Assembly (NCBI GenBank): GCA_030844895.1 | Contig: JAUTDX010007107.1 | Coordinates: 1-64,000 of the forward strand | Reading direction: 5' to 3' | Source: Ambrosia x helenae | Lineage: Eukaryota > Streptophyta > Magnoliopsida > Asterales > Asteraceae | Length of the DNA stretch: 64,000 nucleotides | Part shown: positions 46,297 through 57,995 of the stretch, in pieces | How the letters are laid out: each line of letters begins with the position of its first letter | Position numbering within the stretch: position 1 is the stretch's first letter | The notes under the pieces: model-generated | Database searches by the model: none | Told to the model about the DNA's origin: nothing | What the model saw: only the letters and a program-made list of their open reading frames with translations | Program-made: the position numbers and the translations under genes

Positions 46297-46358
46297 GTCT
46301 AGACCAAGTGGTTGTGCCTGGTGTTCTTGGACCAACCCACGCGGGTTCAAACCTTTGC
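46297..46358 (+). promoter_or_regulatory. tRNA-like A/B-box module 2 in family B LTR, copy 2
   Basis: Plus strand: A-box-like TAGACCAAGTGG and B-box-like GGTTCAAACCT about 30 bases on. Confidence 0.5.
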
Positions 46359-48790
46359 AGCAACATTCTTATTTTTCTTTTTTTGTTTTGTTTGGAAATA
46401 ATCAAACTTTAAATATAATTACTTGTATTTTATAAATTCATTTTAAAATGCTAAAACACTTTTAATAATTCTACAAAAATTATTTTGTGTTAATCTAATG
46501 AAAAAGTTTAACTTACAATTTTTAGTTTTCAAAAATTTATTTATTTAATATATTTAATAAATAAATCAAGTTTATTCTATTATATTTATAAAATTCTATT
46601 AAAATATCAAAACAATTTTATAAATTCCCACAAAAATTATTCTGACTTTGTATAACAATAAATTTTTCTAAAATGATTTTTAATTCTGAAAAATCATTTA
46701 TTTAATATTTTTAATCAATTTTTGTTAGTTTTAGTCATAAATAAATCATAATAAATTCATTTTTCAATATTTTTGCACCAAAATTTTATATAAAATATTT
46801 ATGATTATTTGGAACAGAAATGTAATTTTTAATCTAATAATTCTTTAATTTTAGTATTTTTAAATATTAAAGTTAAATTTTGACAATTTGTAATAAATAG
46901 ATTTAATATTCTATTTTGAAGAAAATAATTTTATAAAAATTATTTTTATACTTTAAATTCATTATTGTGACCATCTTTGATTTAAATTTTATAAAAAGAT
47001 TTTTGTTTATTTATTTACTAAATTTCTCTCAATTATCAAACATATTTATTATTAATCAAACGAGCATTTATCCCCAATTCAAAGCCCTAGAACATATACA
47101 TTTGTAGACTAGATAGACTTAGACATATTTATTACCTTATTATAGGGTAATACTTGGCATTGTTGGGCAACACATATTCTATTTTCACGAGACATAATAT
47201 TTTGCTAAGGTGAGTTTACATAGCCCCTTTTTCTGTTTTACATTTTGGGGTGAAACATGTTTAAACATTTTATACTCTATCATTTACTCATTTTTACATT
47301 GTTAGAAACTTGTGATTCAATTACACTATCATTTACTCATTCTATCATTTGGCTGTAACAAAAAGACACAGTACAATCATTAACATTGCTCAAGCCGCCT
47401 ATTTAGATTATAGCGCTATAGGTCTGACAATCCCATCCCCCCGCATAAATTCAGGGATGATCAAAAACAGTAACAACATTTAACTAACTTGCGAGTTAGT
47501 CATCAGTTGACACAAGGTTTGGTTGTACAAAGACGCATTGTTACATGTCGGAATCATACTCTATCATCATACAACTGTGAATGTTGTACAAATTATTGTT
47601 ATCAATTATATTCAAAAACCTATGTATTCTCACCAACTTTTGTTGACCCAAAATATTTTCAAATTTAACATGTTTCAGGTTCTACTTGCTTGAAGATTTG
47701 AGTTAATGCTTGAAGATGTGTGCATAATATTATTCCTTTTGATGTACGAATTTTTGTAGAACAATTGTATGTAATTTATTTAAATTATTTAATGAAATTT
47801 TTATTCACCATGAGCTACTGAACAATCATCAATACGTGACATCCCGATGTTTCCGCCATCGGTTGGGGTGTTACACTTACCGAACAAGATTTTCTGTTCA
47901 TGTTCGTTTGTTAAGAAAACACTCATGTTCGTGTTCGTTTGTGTTCGCTTGTTAATTTTGTTCATGAACACACACGAACACAAACGGACATTAATGAACA
48001 CAAACAAATACAAAGAAGTGTTCATGAACGGAAACAAACACAAATGGACATATATTAACTTTTGAATAACATCGAATTCACACACATTAAGACATTATCT
48101 AGATCCATCCAAAAAATAACCTAAGTGTCCAAATATACTTAGTACTGGAGAAGGGCGTTGGAGGTGGATGGCATCAACACTGTAACGTGAAAACATATAA
48201 TGAGCTTGGATACAAAAAGTAGGTTTATTGATCTCATATAATCATATATTTACCTCATATATATTATTTATTGGGTAAAAAATAAAAATAAAATAATCTA
48301 AAAAAGTATAAAACTATCGAACAAAAATAACATAAACGAACACGTTACCGAACGTTCACAAACATAAACGAACGAACACGACCTCTGTTCATGTTCGTTC
48401 GTTTAACTAAACGAACGGAATTTTTTGTTCGTGTTCGTTCATTTATTAAACGAACGAACACGAACGAACTTCCCGCCGAACGGTTCATGAACTGTTCGCT
48501 GAAAGTTCAGTTCGTTTGCAGCCCTATTTCCAAATAACATATATGTTACTTCATTGAACATTATAAAAGAAAATCTTATTTGATCTTATCTTTTGTGGGA
48601 CACTCTTATTTTCTTCTTGCCTATACTACGATTACCTGCAAATTTGTTCTACGTTGTTTTTTTAAAAAGTCAAATCATTAATTGGAATGTTTCCAAATAA
48701 CATATAAGTTACTTCATTGAACATTATAAAAGGAAATCTTATTTGATCGTACCTTTTGTGGGACACTCTTATTTTTTTCTTGCCTGTTAT

Positions 48791-48974
48791 TAGTGGCGAA
48801 GCTTGAGCAGAAATTTCGGGGGATCGAAAATCACCGGGGGGTCAGAAACCATCGGTTATGGGGGTCAAAACTGTATAAACAAAAAAAAATCTACACGTAT
48901 ACTATATAATCAGAACTTCTGAGCAAAAATTTCGGAGGGTCGGGCGCCCTCCCCGCCCCTATAAAGCTACGCCC
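48791..48974. mobile_element. Small Mutator-like MITE
   Basis: 184 bp with inverted GGCGAAGCTT and AAGCTACGCC near its ends. The flanks TTGCCTGTTAT (48780-48790) and TTGCCTATTAT (48975-48985) form an 11-bp duplication with one mismatch, in the range for Mutator-like elements. A relative is at 52025-52882. Confidence 0.55.
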
Positions 48975-50926
48975 TTGCCTATTATATGTCCATTAAGATT
49001 ACCGGTCATTCAAACACTTGCTGCATCTCTGCTCTAACAGTTTCTCTTTAAAATTAAGATCAAATATGCACGTAAGTTAATAGCAACACAACAAAATTTT
49101 CTTCTACCTTGGTTGATTCTTTGATGCTAAAAAGTAAGAAGATGATATGTTGATGCAGTTTTCTAGAGGTCACACGATGGTTGTTTTAGCTAATCAAGTA
49201 CGGGTCAAAACGAATTCACGTTGAATGACCAAGTTGGGTTGATTCACAAAGACTTGATATCCATCATTTTAATCATACACTTGAGTTATCCTGAAGTTCA
49301 TGAATAGTAGTGATTCACGAACACTATTTTATCCATCCTTTTAATCATATACTTGAGCTATTGTGATGTATCAATTTAATTTTTTTAGATTGTTAAAACT
49401 TTCTTTCATGTTTCTAGACATTCTCAAATACTATTGAAAGAAGGCAAAATGGGTATTTGACAAGCTCTTTGTATATGATTACATTTATGTACGCCTGGCC
49501 TTAATGCTATGATATTTTGCTTATTATAATTAAAAATATCCCTTATATATTATTATGTATCTATATCTATACTACTATATAATGCATTCTAGATTGGTAA
49601 CATAGTAATTTAACGTCATTTGAGGAGGGTATTATTATAATTTATCTCAAAGCTCAAGACACATTAATACATTATTTAATAAACTTCTAATTAAATATTT
49701 ATTTATTACACTCATATAAAAAATATAACAACCTTTCAAAAAAATATATATATATAAATATAACAAAAATACATTAATAAATAACTCTTTAAGCAATTAT
49801 TGTTGTCAACAAAATCATGATCCATCTTCACCGCCGTTTGTCAACATCCCGGAAAGCACCACCGTATCCAAGCCACTCCACAACAATAGGTTATGTTACC
49901 ATTGTGAACATCTATGCATTATCGGCCATCTTGCCGTCAAGTCTAACTTTTCTTTTACGCTTTCCTATCTGTGTTTATCGCTTAGAAATATACATGGATA
50001 ACTTAGGAAGCTTTAGGAATGGTGACGTTTCATGACAACCTCTTTATCAAAACCAAGGTGCTTAACAGGAATCTAAAACTCTATACTGTTAAAGTAATGG
50101 GGTAGGTTTTTGTAATTAGATATATCATCTTATCACCCAATGCAATCTAATAATTTAATTGTGAGATTCTTACTTTGAACTGTTATTTTTTTTTCCAATT
50201 AACTTCTATGACTTCTTTTATGCCACATGAATATTTTTAACTTTCAACCATGAGTTTCTTGCAACCATCTTCAGAAGAAGTTCAGTGAAAACAACTGCTA
50301 CACATTTTTAACTTTTATTAAGGAAATATAGTAGAGGTAACCTTAAATCTTTGGCAAATGAAAACGATAGAAGATTTTAAAAGCGAAGAGAATTTATTTT
50401 CACTTGGTGAAATGAAAGTAAATTTAGGTTAGTCATTTTAATATAACATGATTTAAAATTTTATAACAATAAAGAATTTTCCTTTAATGTCTAAAATATA
50501 TAATTTTGGTTACTCCTTTTATTGTAACATGATTTAACAGTTTATAACCTTAATGGCTAAAATAGAAAAAATAAACGTTTATTCAATGTAGTTAGGTAAA
50601 ATTTTATTTAGGTTTTAACTAGGTTTACTTGTTATTACCAAGTTCTATATGTGATGATTTACGATCATGTGCAAATCCTACTTCTTTCTCATATGATGGT
50701 CTAATTCAATTGCCTCAAATCATTGTGTACAACTAATAATTATACGACATTTCTTTAGCCTTTTAGTAAAATTGATTTAAATAATTTCAACTCCATTACA
50801 TGGTTTAAACCAAATTAATTTATATCTATACTACTATACAATACAATTTTTAAGACAACATGTTAATTTTCAATCAATTTAGGACGTCCTACAAAATGTT
50901 TTATGCTTTTAGTACAAATATATTAT

Positions 50927-51672
50927 GCATAGTAGCGTGTATAGTATATTGTTGTCATGCGTCTTTTGACAAGCCACTGGATTCAATCTATACTTAACGA
51001 TATAAATATTGTTTGATGTGTCTTATTATAATATAAGTTAAACTATTTCGTTTTATCTTATCATTTTTTTTCATTTTTAATTCTTATTTAAATTTTACAA
51101 TTTTGGTCAAGAACTGTTATTTACGTCGGGAACTAATGTCGTCGCCACCATTCTATGGAACCATCATCGTATTATGTCCCCGCGCGCATCGCGCGGACAC
51201 CTCTCTGGAAATTAAAATGCAATTAAGCAACTCCAATCTTTCATGCATGAAGTTAGTGGCCTAAAAAATATTTAATCGAGTATTATACTTGAGAGTTAAT
51301 AGGTTCAAAAGTAGCATGTATGTACAACTCATAAACCATATACTAATTAAGCATTCTAGACTAAAGCCAGATTAATGAAATATAATTCCATCGAATGCAT
51401 AGTAGCGTGTACAGTATGTTGTTGTCCTGCGTCTTTTGACAAGTCACTGGATTCAATCTCTACTTAACGACATAAATATTTTTTATGTGTCTTATTATAT
51501 TATAATATAAGTTAAACTATTTAGTTTTATCTTATCATTTTTTTCATTTTTAAATCTTTAAATTTTACAATTTTGGTCAAAAACTGTTATTTACGTCGAG
51601 AACTAATGTCATCGTCACCGCCATTCTGTGAAACCATTATCGTATTATGTCCATACCGTATCGTGCGAGCAC
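50927..51672 (+). repeat. Direct repeat of 275 bp with a 196-bp spacer
   Basis: 50927-51200 and 51397-51672 both begin GCATAGTAGCGTGTA and end at a hairpin after TCGTATTATGTCC. The first hairpin is perfect; the second is degenerate. Confidence 0.88.
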
Positions 51673-51733
51673 ATTTTTAGTAAATTTACTATGACTTATA
51701 TTATTTGCACAATTTCTGATAAGTTTCAAAGAA

Positions 51734-51771
<38 letters not shown>

Positions 51772-52024
51772 AAATAATATAGTCAATTATTTATGCCTAC
51801 AAGTTTGTATTCTCCGTTTGACTTGTATATAGTATAACTAATGATTTGTCCCTAAACAACTATATACAACTATACTATGATTTGTCCCTCCTTATTTTGT
51901 CCTTGGAGATGATCGAACATATCTAGAAAGTGATAGATAGTCGGGTAGTCTTTGTTATTAGGTATTTGGGTGTAATTCAGCACTTCTTTTATTTAGAAAT
52001 ATTATTTACAATTTCTTATTTACA

Positions 52025-52882
52025 GTGGTGAAGCTTGAGAAATTGGTTCGGGGGGTCAGAAATCACTAGTCAAGGGACGGGACCTAATTTTTTTTCTATA
52101 GCTATGTTTCGAATTATATGTTCGAGTCGGTGATTCGATTCGGGTCGAGTCAAACATTCAAATATCATAGGCATCGTATCAACAGTCATCACATTGACCG
52201 TATGACACGAATAACATCCATCATAGTTTATTTAATAATCAGTCTAATACAATTTCTACTTAAAAAAGAATCAAACAGATCAATGCAACCTAACAACAAA
52301 AACAAATTTAGGGACAAATGTTACCTAACTGAGAGCTAGGGTTCCGATGTAAAGTAGAGAGCATCATACATGCTGTTTTGGGAACAGTCTTTCCAAAGAG
52401 ACCAAAGACCATTCTTTCCCAAATGTGTACCTTGATGGCTTGATTCTTTGAATGAAGACTTGAAAGTTGAAAAATGAAAGCATAAAATTACCAGGGTGAG
52501 ATGAAGAGACACGGTAGAGTAGAGAGAGGTTAAAGTTTTTTTTAGGATTAGGCTTTTAATTGGGATTTTTATTTGGATTTTCCCTAAAGAAAAAAATGGG
52601 TTAAATCAAATAATTGGATTGTACCTCTTAAAATGGACCCAAAAGAAAAAAAACAAAGAATAACGATAAACTCGGTAAAACAACCAATATTTTGGAACCT
52701 TGTATCGTCTGATATATCATTAGTTTTGGTTTATAAAATACACCTATTTTTTTCAAAAGAAAAAACGGGGGGTCGAAACCGTATATACCTAAAAAATTCT
52801 TTACGGATACTATATAATCGGAACTTTTGAGCGAAAATTTCGGGGGGTCGGCCGCCCCTCCCGCCCCAACCAACATGCGCCC
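52025..52882. mobile_element. Larger relative of the Mutator-like MITE
   Basis: Starts GTGGTGAAGCTTGAG and ends near CATGCGCCCC. Its right part (GAGCGAAAATTTCGGGGGGT) closely resembles the right part of 48791-48974. Flanks share CTTATTTA. The interior is AT-rich. Confidence 0.4.
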
Positions 52883-53028
52883 CTGCTTATTTATATATTT
52901 TATATTGTATAAATGTTGTTTACAACTTATCATTTATACATTTGACATTTGACATTTGACATTGTGTAACCCGTGTATCACACGGATACTTAAACTAGTG
53001 ATATTATAAAAGTCACAACCTCAACTTA

Positions 53029-53185
53029 GGGTCTATTTGGTAGCCTCTTAATGAGGCTTTGAACCATTCAACTCTGAATGGTCCAGCATTCAGACTGTTT
53101 ATTTCAACCTAAAAAAAGCTCTGAATGGAATGGTTAAGAGCTGAACCATTCAGACTTGGTGCATAGCTGAATCATTCAACACTTA
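53029..53185. mobile_element. Tourist-like MITE fragment
   Basis: Begins GGGTCTATTTGGTAGCC after TTA (53026-53028). Its sequence recurs inverted at about 56428-56582. Only one terminus is recognisable. Confidence 0.5.
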
Positions 53186-55334
53186 GGGGCTGTTTGGTTG
53201 ATTAAGTGCTGAATCATTAAGAGGTCTGAATGGTTAAGAAGCTCTGAATGAGTAAGTAGGCCTGTAAACGAACTGAACGAACACGAACACATAATCGAAC
53301 ACATTTTTGTGTTCGTGTTCGTTCATTAAGAAATTTGTCGTGTTCGTGTTCGTTTATGTTCGTTCAATTAAAACCTAAACGAACCGTTCATGAACATAAA
53401 CGAACATTAATGAACACAAACAAAAACAAGTTTAATAATGATTCATCACAATTCAACCAAGTCTAATACAAGACAACGCAACCAAAACAAAATCTAAATT
53501 AGTAGGGTTGTAGAGTGTGGAAAAGAAGGGAGGTGGGGTTGTGAAGTGTGGAGAACGGCTGATATCTTTAGAATGTTATTGTTAGGATTAAATTTTAGAA
53601 CATATCAAATATATTGTATGAATTAAGGTTACTCAACTAAAGGGAAATAAATAATAAAAATAAAGTAAAGTTTAATTAAACGAACATAAACGAACGTTCA
53701 TGAACATAAATGAACGAACAAAACGTGTGTTCATGTTCGTTCGTTTAATTAAACGAACAAAAAATTGTGTTCGTGTTCGTTCATTTATCTAAATAAACGA
53801 ACATAAACGAACTTCTCGCCGAACAGTTCACAAATAGTTCATATGTAACACCCCAACCGATGGCGGAAACATCGGGGTGCCACGTATTGATGGTTGTTCA
53901 GTAGCTCATGGTGAATAATAAATTTCATTAAATGATTAAATAATTTACATACAATAGTTCTACAAGAATTCATACATCAGATTGAATGAAACTATGCACA
54001 TATCTTCAAGCAAATCTTCAAACAAGTAGAACCTGAAACATGTTAAGTTGAAAATATTTTGGGTCAACAATTGTTGGTGAGAATACATAGGTTTTTGAAA
54101 ATAATTGATAACAATAGGTTGTACAACATTCAAAGTTGTATGATGATAGAGTATGATACCGACATGTAACAATGCGTCTTTGTACAACCAAACCTTGTGT
54201 CGACTGATGACTAACTCGCAAGTTAGTTAAATGTTAATACTGTTATCGATCATCCCTGAGTCTATGCGGGGGATGGGTTTGTCAGACCTATAGCGCTATA
54301 ATCTAAACAGGCGGCTTGATCATTGTTAATGATTGTACTGTGTCTTTTTGTTACAGTCAAATGATAGAATGATAGTGTAATTGAATCACAAGTAAGTATG
54401 AGTAAATGATAGTATAAAATGTTTAAACATGTTTCACCCCAAAAATAGTGAATATAGAGTAAATGGGCTATGTAAACTCACCTTGGTATAGTATTAGGTA
54501 TTGAGGAATAGTATAAGTGTAGCCCAATAGATTGCCAAGTATTACCCTATGTATAAGGCAACAAATAAGTCTAAGTCTAACTAGTTTATAAGTATATCCT
54601 AGGGTTTCGATTTGGGGATATCCAATTGTTGAATTTAAAATAAAATGTTAATTAAATAAAGGAAAATTTGATATTTAAATAAAAGAAAGTCTTTTTATAA
54701 AATTTGAATTTAGAATGTTCACAATAATGTGTTCGAAGTATAAAAATAATTTTTATAAAATTATTTCCTTTAAAATAGATTTTTAAATCTATTTATTACA
54801 AATTGCCAAAATTTAACTTTAATATTTAAAAATACAAAAATTAAAGAATTATTATTTTAAAAATCATATTTCTGTTATAAATATTTAAAAATAAATTGTA
54901 TAAAATTTTGGTGCAAAAATAATAAAAATTGAATTTATTATGATTTAATTATTATTAAATCTAACAAAAATTGATTAAAAATATAAAATAAATGATTTTT
55001 CTGATTTAAAAATCATTTCAGTGAAGTTCAACTTTGTACAAACATAGGATAATTTTTGTAGAAATTAATAAAATTGTTTTGATATTTTAATGGATTTTTA
55101 TAAATATAATAGTATAAAATTGATTTAATTATTATAAATATTAAATAAATGAATTTCAGAAAAATAAAAATTGTAGATGAAACTTTGACATCAGATTTGT
55201 TAAAACTATTTTTTTTAGAATTTATAACAAGGTTTTAATAATTAAAAATGAATTTATAAGATTTAAATGTATAAGATATATATAATTGGTTTGTTTTTAA
55301 AAAGAAATGAAATTAAGTGAAAAAGGTGTGTGCA

Positions 55335-55396
55335 AGCCGGGACTCGAACCCGGGTTGTCTTAGTTATAGGCATCAGTCACAACCACTTGGCCTAGG
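55335..55396 (-). promoter_or_regulatory. tRNA-like A/B-box module 2 in family B LTR, copy 3
   Basis: Minus strand: TAGGCCAAGTGG, close to a classical tRNA A-box, followed by GGTTCGAGTCC, a canonical B-box. Confidence 0.55.
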
Positions 55397-56025
55397 CCTG
55401 TGGTTGTGATTGATCTCAGTTTATTAAAAATAAATACAATAAGCAAAACAGTTTCTTCCCCAAATCTATTACCCACGAACCCTAGCTTTTCCAATCAAGC
55501 AATTCACACATCTTTAACCCGATTAATGTTAGGGTTTTTGATGTGTGAACGCCGGTGATCAAAACCCACATAAAACATTGTACTTACAGTGTTGTTTTGA
55601 TCTTGATAGTTCAGTCAACTTAAAAAGTCAACTGTGTTCGTGTGGGTAGTCTAGAGGATGTTTCAGAGCAATTGGTGGTTAAGAGAGATGTGTGAGCGAG
55701 TTGTAATGGTTCGTGGATGGACAATTTATAGTGCTAAGCACTGGATCGTAGATATGGTAAGGATTGACCAAGTATTAAAGTTCACGCGTGTTCTTGATAA
55801 TTTTGGTATCAATTGGATGATAATCAACGCGTTAGTGAGTCACTGTAGGCCGATAATTGCGTTCCCATTCCATTTTGGAATCAATTACGAGTTAATGTGG
55901 GGATTAGGTTGGTCAAAATATGAATTTCATATTCATATCTGCTGCAGCGCGTAACAGGGCAGAAAGAAGGAGGGAGGAAAGTGTGCTTTAATATTTTTAG
56001 AGTTGGAATGAATTCAGATAAAGGG

Positions 56026-56092
56026 TGTGGAGCAGCTGGGTAACGCGTGTGTGTGTGTGTGTTGTGACTCGGGTTCGAAACCCGGCAAGGGC
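56026..56092 (+). promoter_or_regulatory. tRNA-like A/B-box module 1 in family B LTR, copy 3
   Basis: Plus strand (antisense to this LTR): TGGAGCAGCTGG, a GT run, then GGTTCGAAACC. Confidence 0.5.
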
Positions 56093-56224
56093 AATCTTTT
56101 TGTTTTTTGATTAATTCGGTCAAGGGGGGGTTTGGGCTTGGTTTGGGCTCAGGTTTGGGCTCAGAATTATAAGGGTTTTGGGTTTGGGCTTATGTCTTAT
56201 CCCATCCCATATCATTATTATTAC

Positions 56225-56270
<46 letters not shown>

Positions 56271-56697
56271 AACTACTATATATATATATGTATGAATATT
56301 TATCATTGTATATGGGTTCAAAATATCTCCAAAAATAAAACTTGTCGTTTTACTCCGTAACGTATAATTGATAAATGTGTAATGTTACATCATAAACGTT
56401 CGGTTCGTTTACAGGCCTATGATTAAGTGCTGAATGATTCAGCTATGCACCAAGTCTGAATGGTTCAGCTCTTAATCATTACATTCAGAACCTTTTTTTT
56501 AGGTTGAAACAAACAGTCTGAATGTTGAACCATTCAGAGCTGAATGATTCAGAGCCTCATTAAGAGGCTATCAAACAGGCTCTTAATCATTCAGAGCTTC
56601 TTAACCATTCAGATTTCTTAATAATTTAACACTTAATCAACCAAACAACCCTTAGTGTAGGATGACCAATTTACCATACGTGCATGTTTTGTTTCTA

Positions 56698-57852
56698 AAC
56701 ACACAATATAATAACTACGTTTGAACATTTCTAACATTTGACTTCTTATTAACGAATCTTCCATGAATTTAAATATGGAAAAAATGTTCGTTTGTTTAAA
56801 ATAGAATGTTAAACTTATTGAATTACTTTTAATATTTAAATTATAATAGTTAGTTCTTTTCTGTATTCATTTTATTTGTTTGGTTGACGTAGCTACAAAG
56901 TATTGTAAATTGTATGTAAGCTTAATGATTATTCTAAAAACAGTTAAGGACATGCATAAACTATTAAAATACAATTTGCGCCTGTAATGTTTAACGCGTA
57001 AAAATAACTTTTTAGGATTATATATAATTATCAATACCTATTGTTGCTACAACAAATAACTGCCTAACGATGGTTCTGAGTCACAAGGGAGGTTCAAGGG
57101 TTTCACTTTGCCTAACGTAGGTCGTGGTGTCCTTCTACGTTGCAAACATAGAAGGAGGTTCAAGGTTATTTTTATTGTTTTTAGATGCTTTAAGATTCTA
57201 GGTTGAGATGTACTCGAAACCAGAAGAAGAAGTTCTTGAGATCCGAGTGAAGAGAATTGTTCTCCCCACGTGCAAGACCAAAAGAATAAGAAGAGTGAAG
57301 TGGAAGTGATTGTGATGGTGTAATCAGAGCTGAGGAATCAGCTTCTGATTTATAGAGAAAGGAGAACTCCATAAGGAGAAAGCATCTTGCCTTGAGCCTT
57401 GTTGCAACTAAAGGACATCCCACAAATGGTAAGTGGCTGCTATGGACCTGCGGTCTGTTGGCTGATGTTACTCCATCAGCTTGTTTGTTTTGCTCGATGA
57501 AAAAGATGACGGGACAAGTCATCTTTTTGACTTAGGATGCTCCTGGTTGTTGAACCTTTGTAGGCTCCAACCCTTTAAGCATTGTTCAGTAATGTTGTTT
57601 ATTTATTTTTACTTTAAGCTACCCACGTCATCACCTATCATATCAAAATATGTCTTAACAAGAATATTTAACCAAATGACAAAATTCAAGGTAAAAAATG
57701 AAATAATTAGAACGAACTTTAGACCATGTGACTAGCACTAAAAGATTCAACAAATTGAAATGTGTTTTGAACATATTTATTATTTCTATAAAATAAAGAA
57801 TTCGCAGACGATTAGAATTGAGATGCATTGCAATTTCAAACACTACCTTTAA
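56698..57852. repeat. Copy 2 of the dispersed duplication
   Basis: Collinear with 34083-35264. It lacks the Helitron of copy 1 at about 56945 and carries a solo LTR (57042-57633) absent from copy 1. Confidence 0.8.
57042..57633. mobile_element. Solo LTR of an unassigned family
   Basis: 592 bp from TGTTGCTACAAC to CGTCATCA, with canonical TG and CA ends and a perfect CCTAT target duplication (57037-57041, 57634-57638). The paralogue at about 35050-35060 lacks it. The family and strand are unknown; a 110-codon minus-strand frame inside (57190-57522) is probably chance. Confidence 0.75.
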
Positions 57853-57995
57853 TTATAGGTTATTGGGCCGACTCAAGCTAGATAAGCAAAGCTTGAGCCT
57901 GAACACATTTATTTAACAAGTCTTTTTAGCCTCGAGCTCGTTTTAGTTCGTCTCAATTTAAACTTTTAACGAATTGATCTCTAGTGGCTGATAAG

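Larger units (their letters stand above)
45199..47875 (+). mobile_element. Solo LTR, family B, inside the hAT element
   Basis: TGTAACATCGTG to GGGTGTTACA, 2677 bp, with target duplication CTTAC (45194-45198, 47876-47880). It matches the LTR at 26248-28901 throughout, including an AAT repeat (45346-45373) at the same place. No internal sequence is present. Confidence 0.93.
45102..48526. mobile_element. Non-autonomous hAT element containing a solo LTR
   Basis: Inverted ends TAGGGCTGCAAACGAAC and GTTCGTTTGCAGCCCTA, and a perfect 8-bp target duplication TTTCCAAA (45094-45101, 48527-48534), mark the hAT superfamily. Without the inserted LTR it is about 743 bp. Subterminal regions carry many CGAACGAACACGAAC-type repeats, probable transposase binding sites. 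No transposase is encoded. Confidence 0.9.
45037..48787. repeat. Tandem duplication of about 160 bp, first copy filled, second empty
   Basis: The unit starts ATTACCTGCAAATTTGTTC and ends GGGACACTCTTATTTT...TTGCC. Copy one is 45037-45101 plus 48527-48625, split by the hAT element. Copy two is 48631-48787, uninterrupted, reading GGAATGTTTCCAAATAACAT across the site. Confidence 0.9.
49566..52999 (+). mobile_element. Helitron-like region with repeated 5' and 3' ends
   Basis: Helitron-like starts TCTATACTACTATA occur at 49566 and 50825, both preceded by A. Hairpins of the 3' type occur at 51180-51196 (CCGCGCG-CAT-CGCGCGG), degenerate at 51651-51668, and at 52971-52985 (CCGTGT/ACACGG), the last followed after nine bases by CTAGT at 52995-52999. 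Nested or tandem non-autonomous Helitrons fit best. No helicase is encoded; a 72-codon frame at 49817 is not recognised. Confidence 0.4.
53844..56389 (-). mobile_element. Solo LTR, family B, inverted
   Basis: 2546 bp, TGTAACATTACAC on the minus strand at 56389 to GGGTGTTACA at 53844, target duplication TCATA (53839-53843, 56390-56394). It is the most diverged of the three family B LTRs. It has a TTA repeat (56215-56267) at the same place as the AAT repeats in the other copies. Confidence 0.92.
53257..56419. mobile_element. Non-autonomous hAT element containing a solo LTR
   Basis: Inverted ends TAGGCCTGTAAACGAAC and GTTCGTTTACAGGCCTA. The 8-bp flanks TGAGTAAG (53249-53256) and TGATTAAG (56420-56427) match at seven positions. 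Subterminal CGAACACGAACA-type repeats resemble those of 45102-48526. The solo family B LTR 53844-56389 lies inside. Confidence 0.82.
53186..56651. mobile_element. Tourist-like MITE interrupted by a hAT element
   Basis: GGGGCTGTTTGGTTGATTAAG at the left and its inverted match ending ACCAAACAACCC at 56651 are flanked by TTA on both sides (53183-53185, 56652-56654). Once the hAT element (53257-56419) is removed, about 300 bp remain, rich in CTGAATGG and CATTAAG repeats. Confidence 0.65.

Noticed and set aside
45110..48520. CRISPR-like array from repeated GAACGAAC/GTTCG units
   Set aside because: Units are short, unspaced and mirrored near the ends of a hAT element in a plant nuclear context.
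56132..56360. Poly-Tyr and poly-Ile open frames
   Set aside because: Translation of the TTA microsatellite within the LTR.
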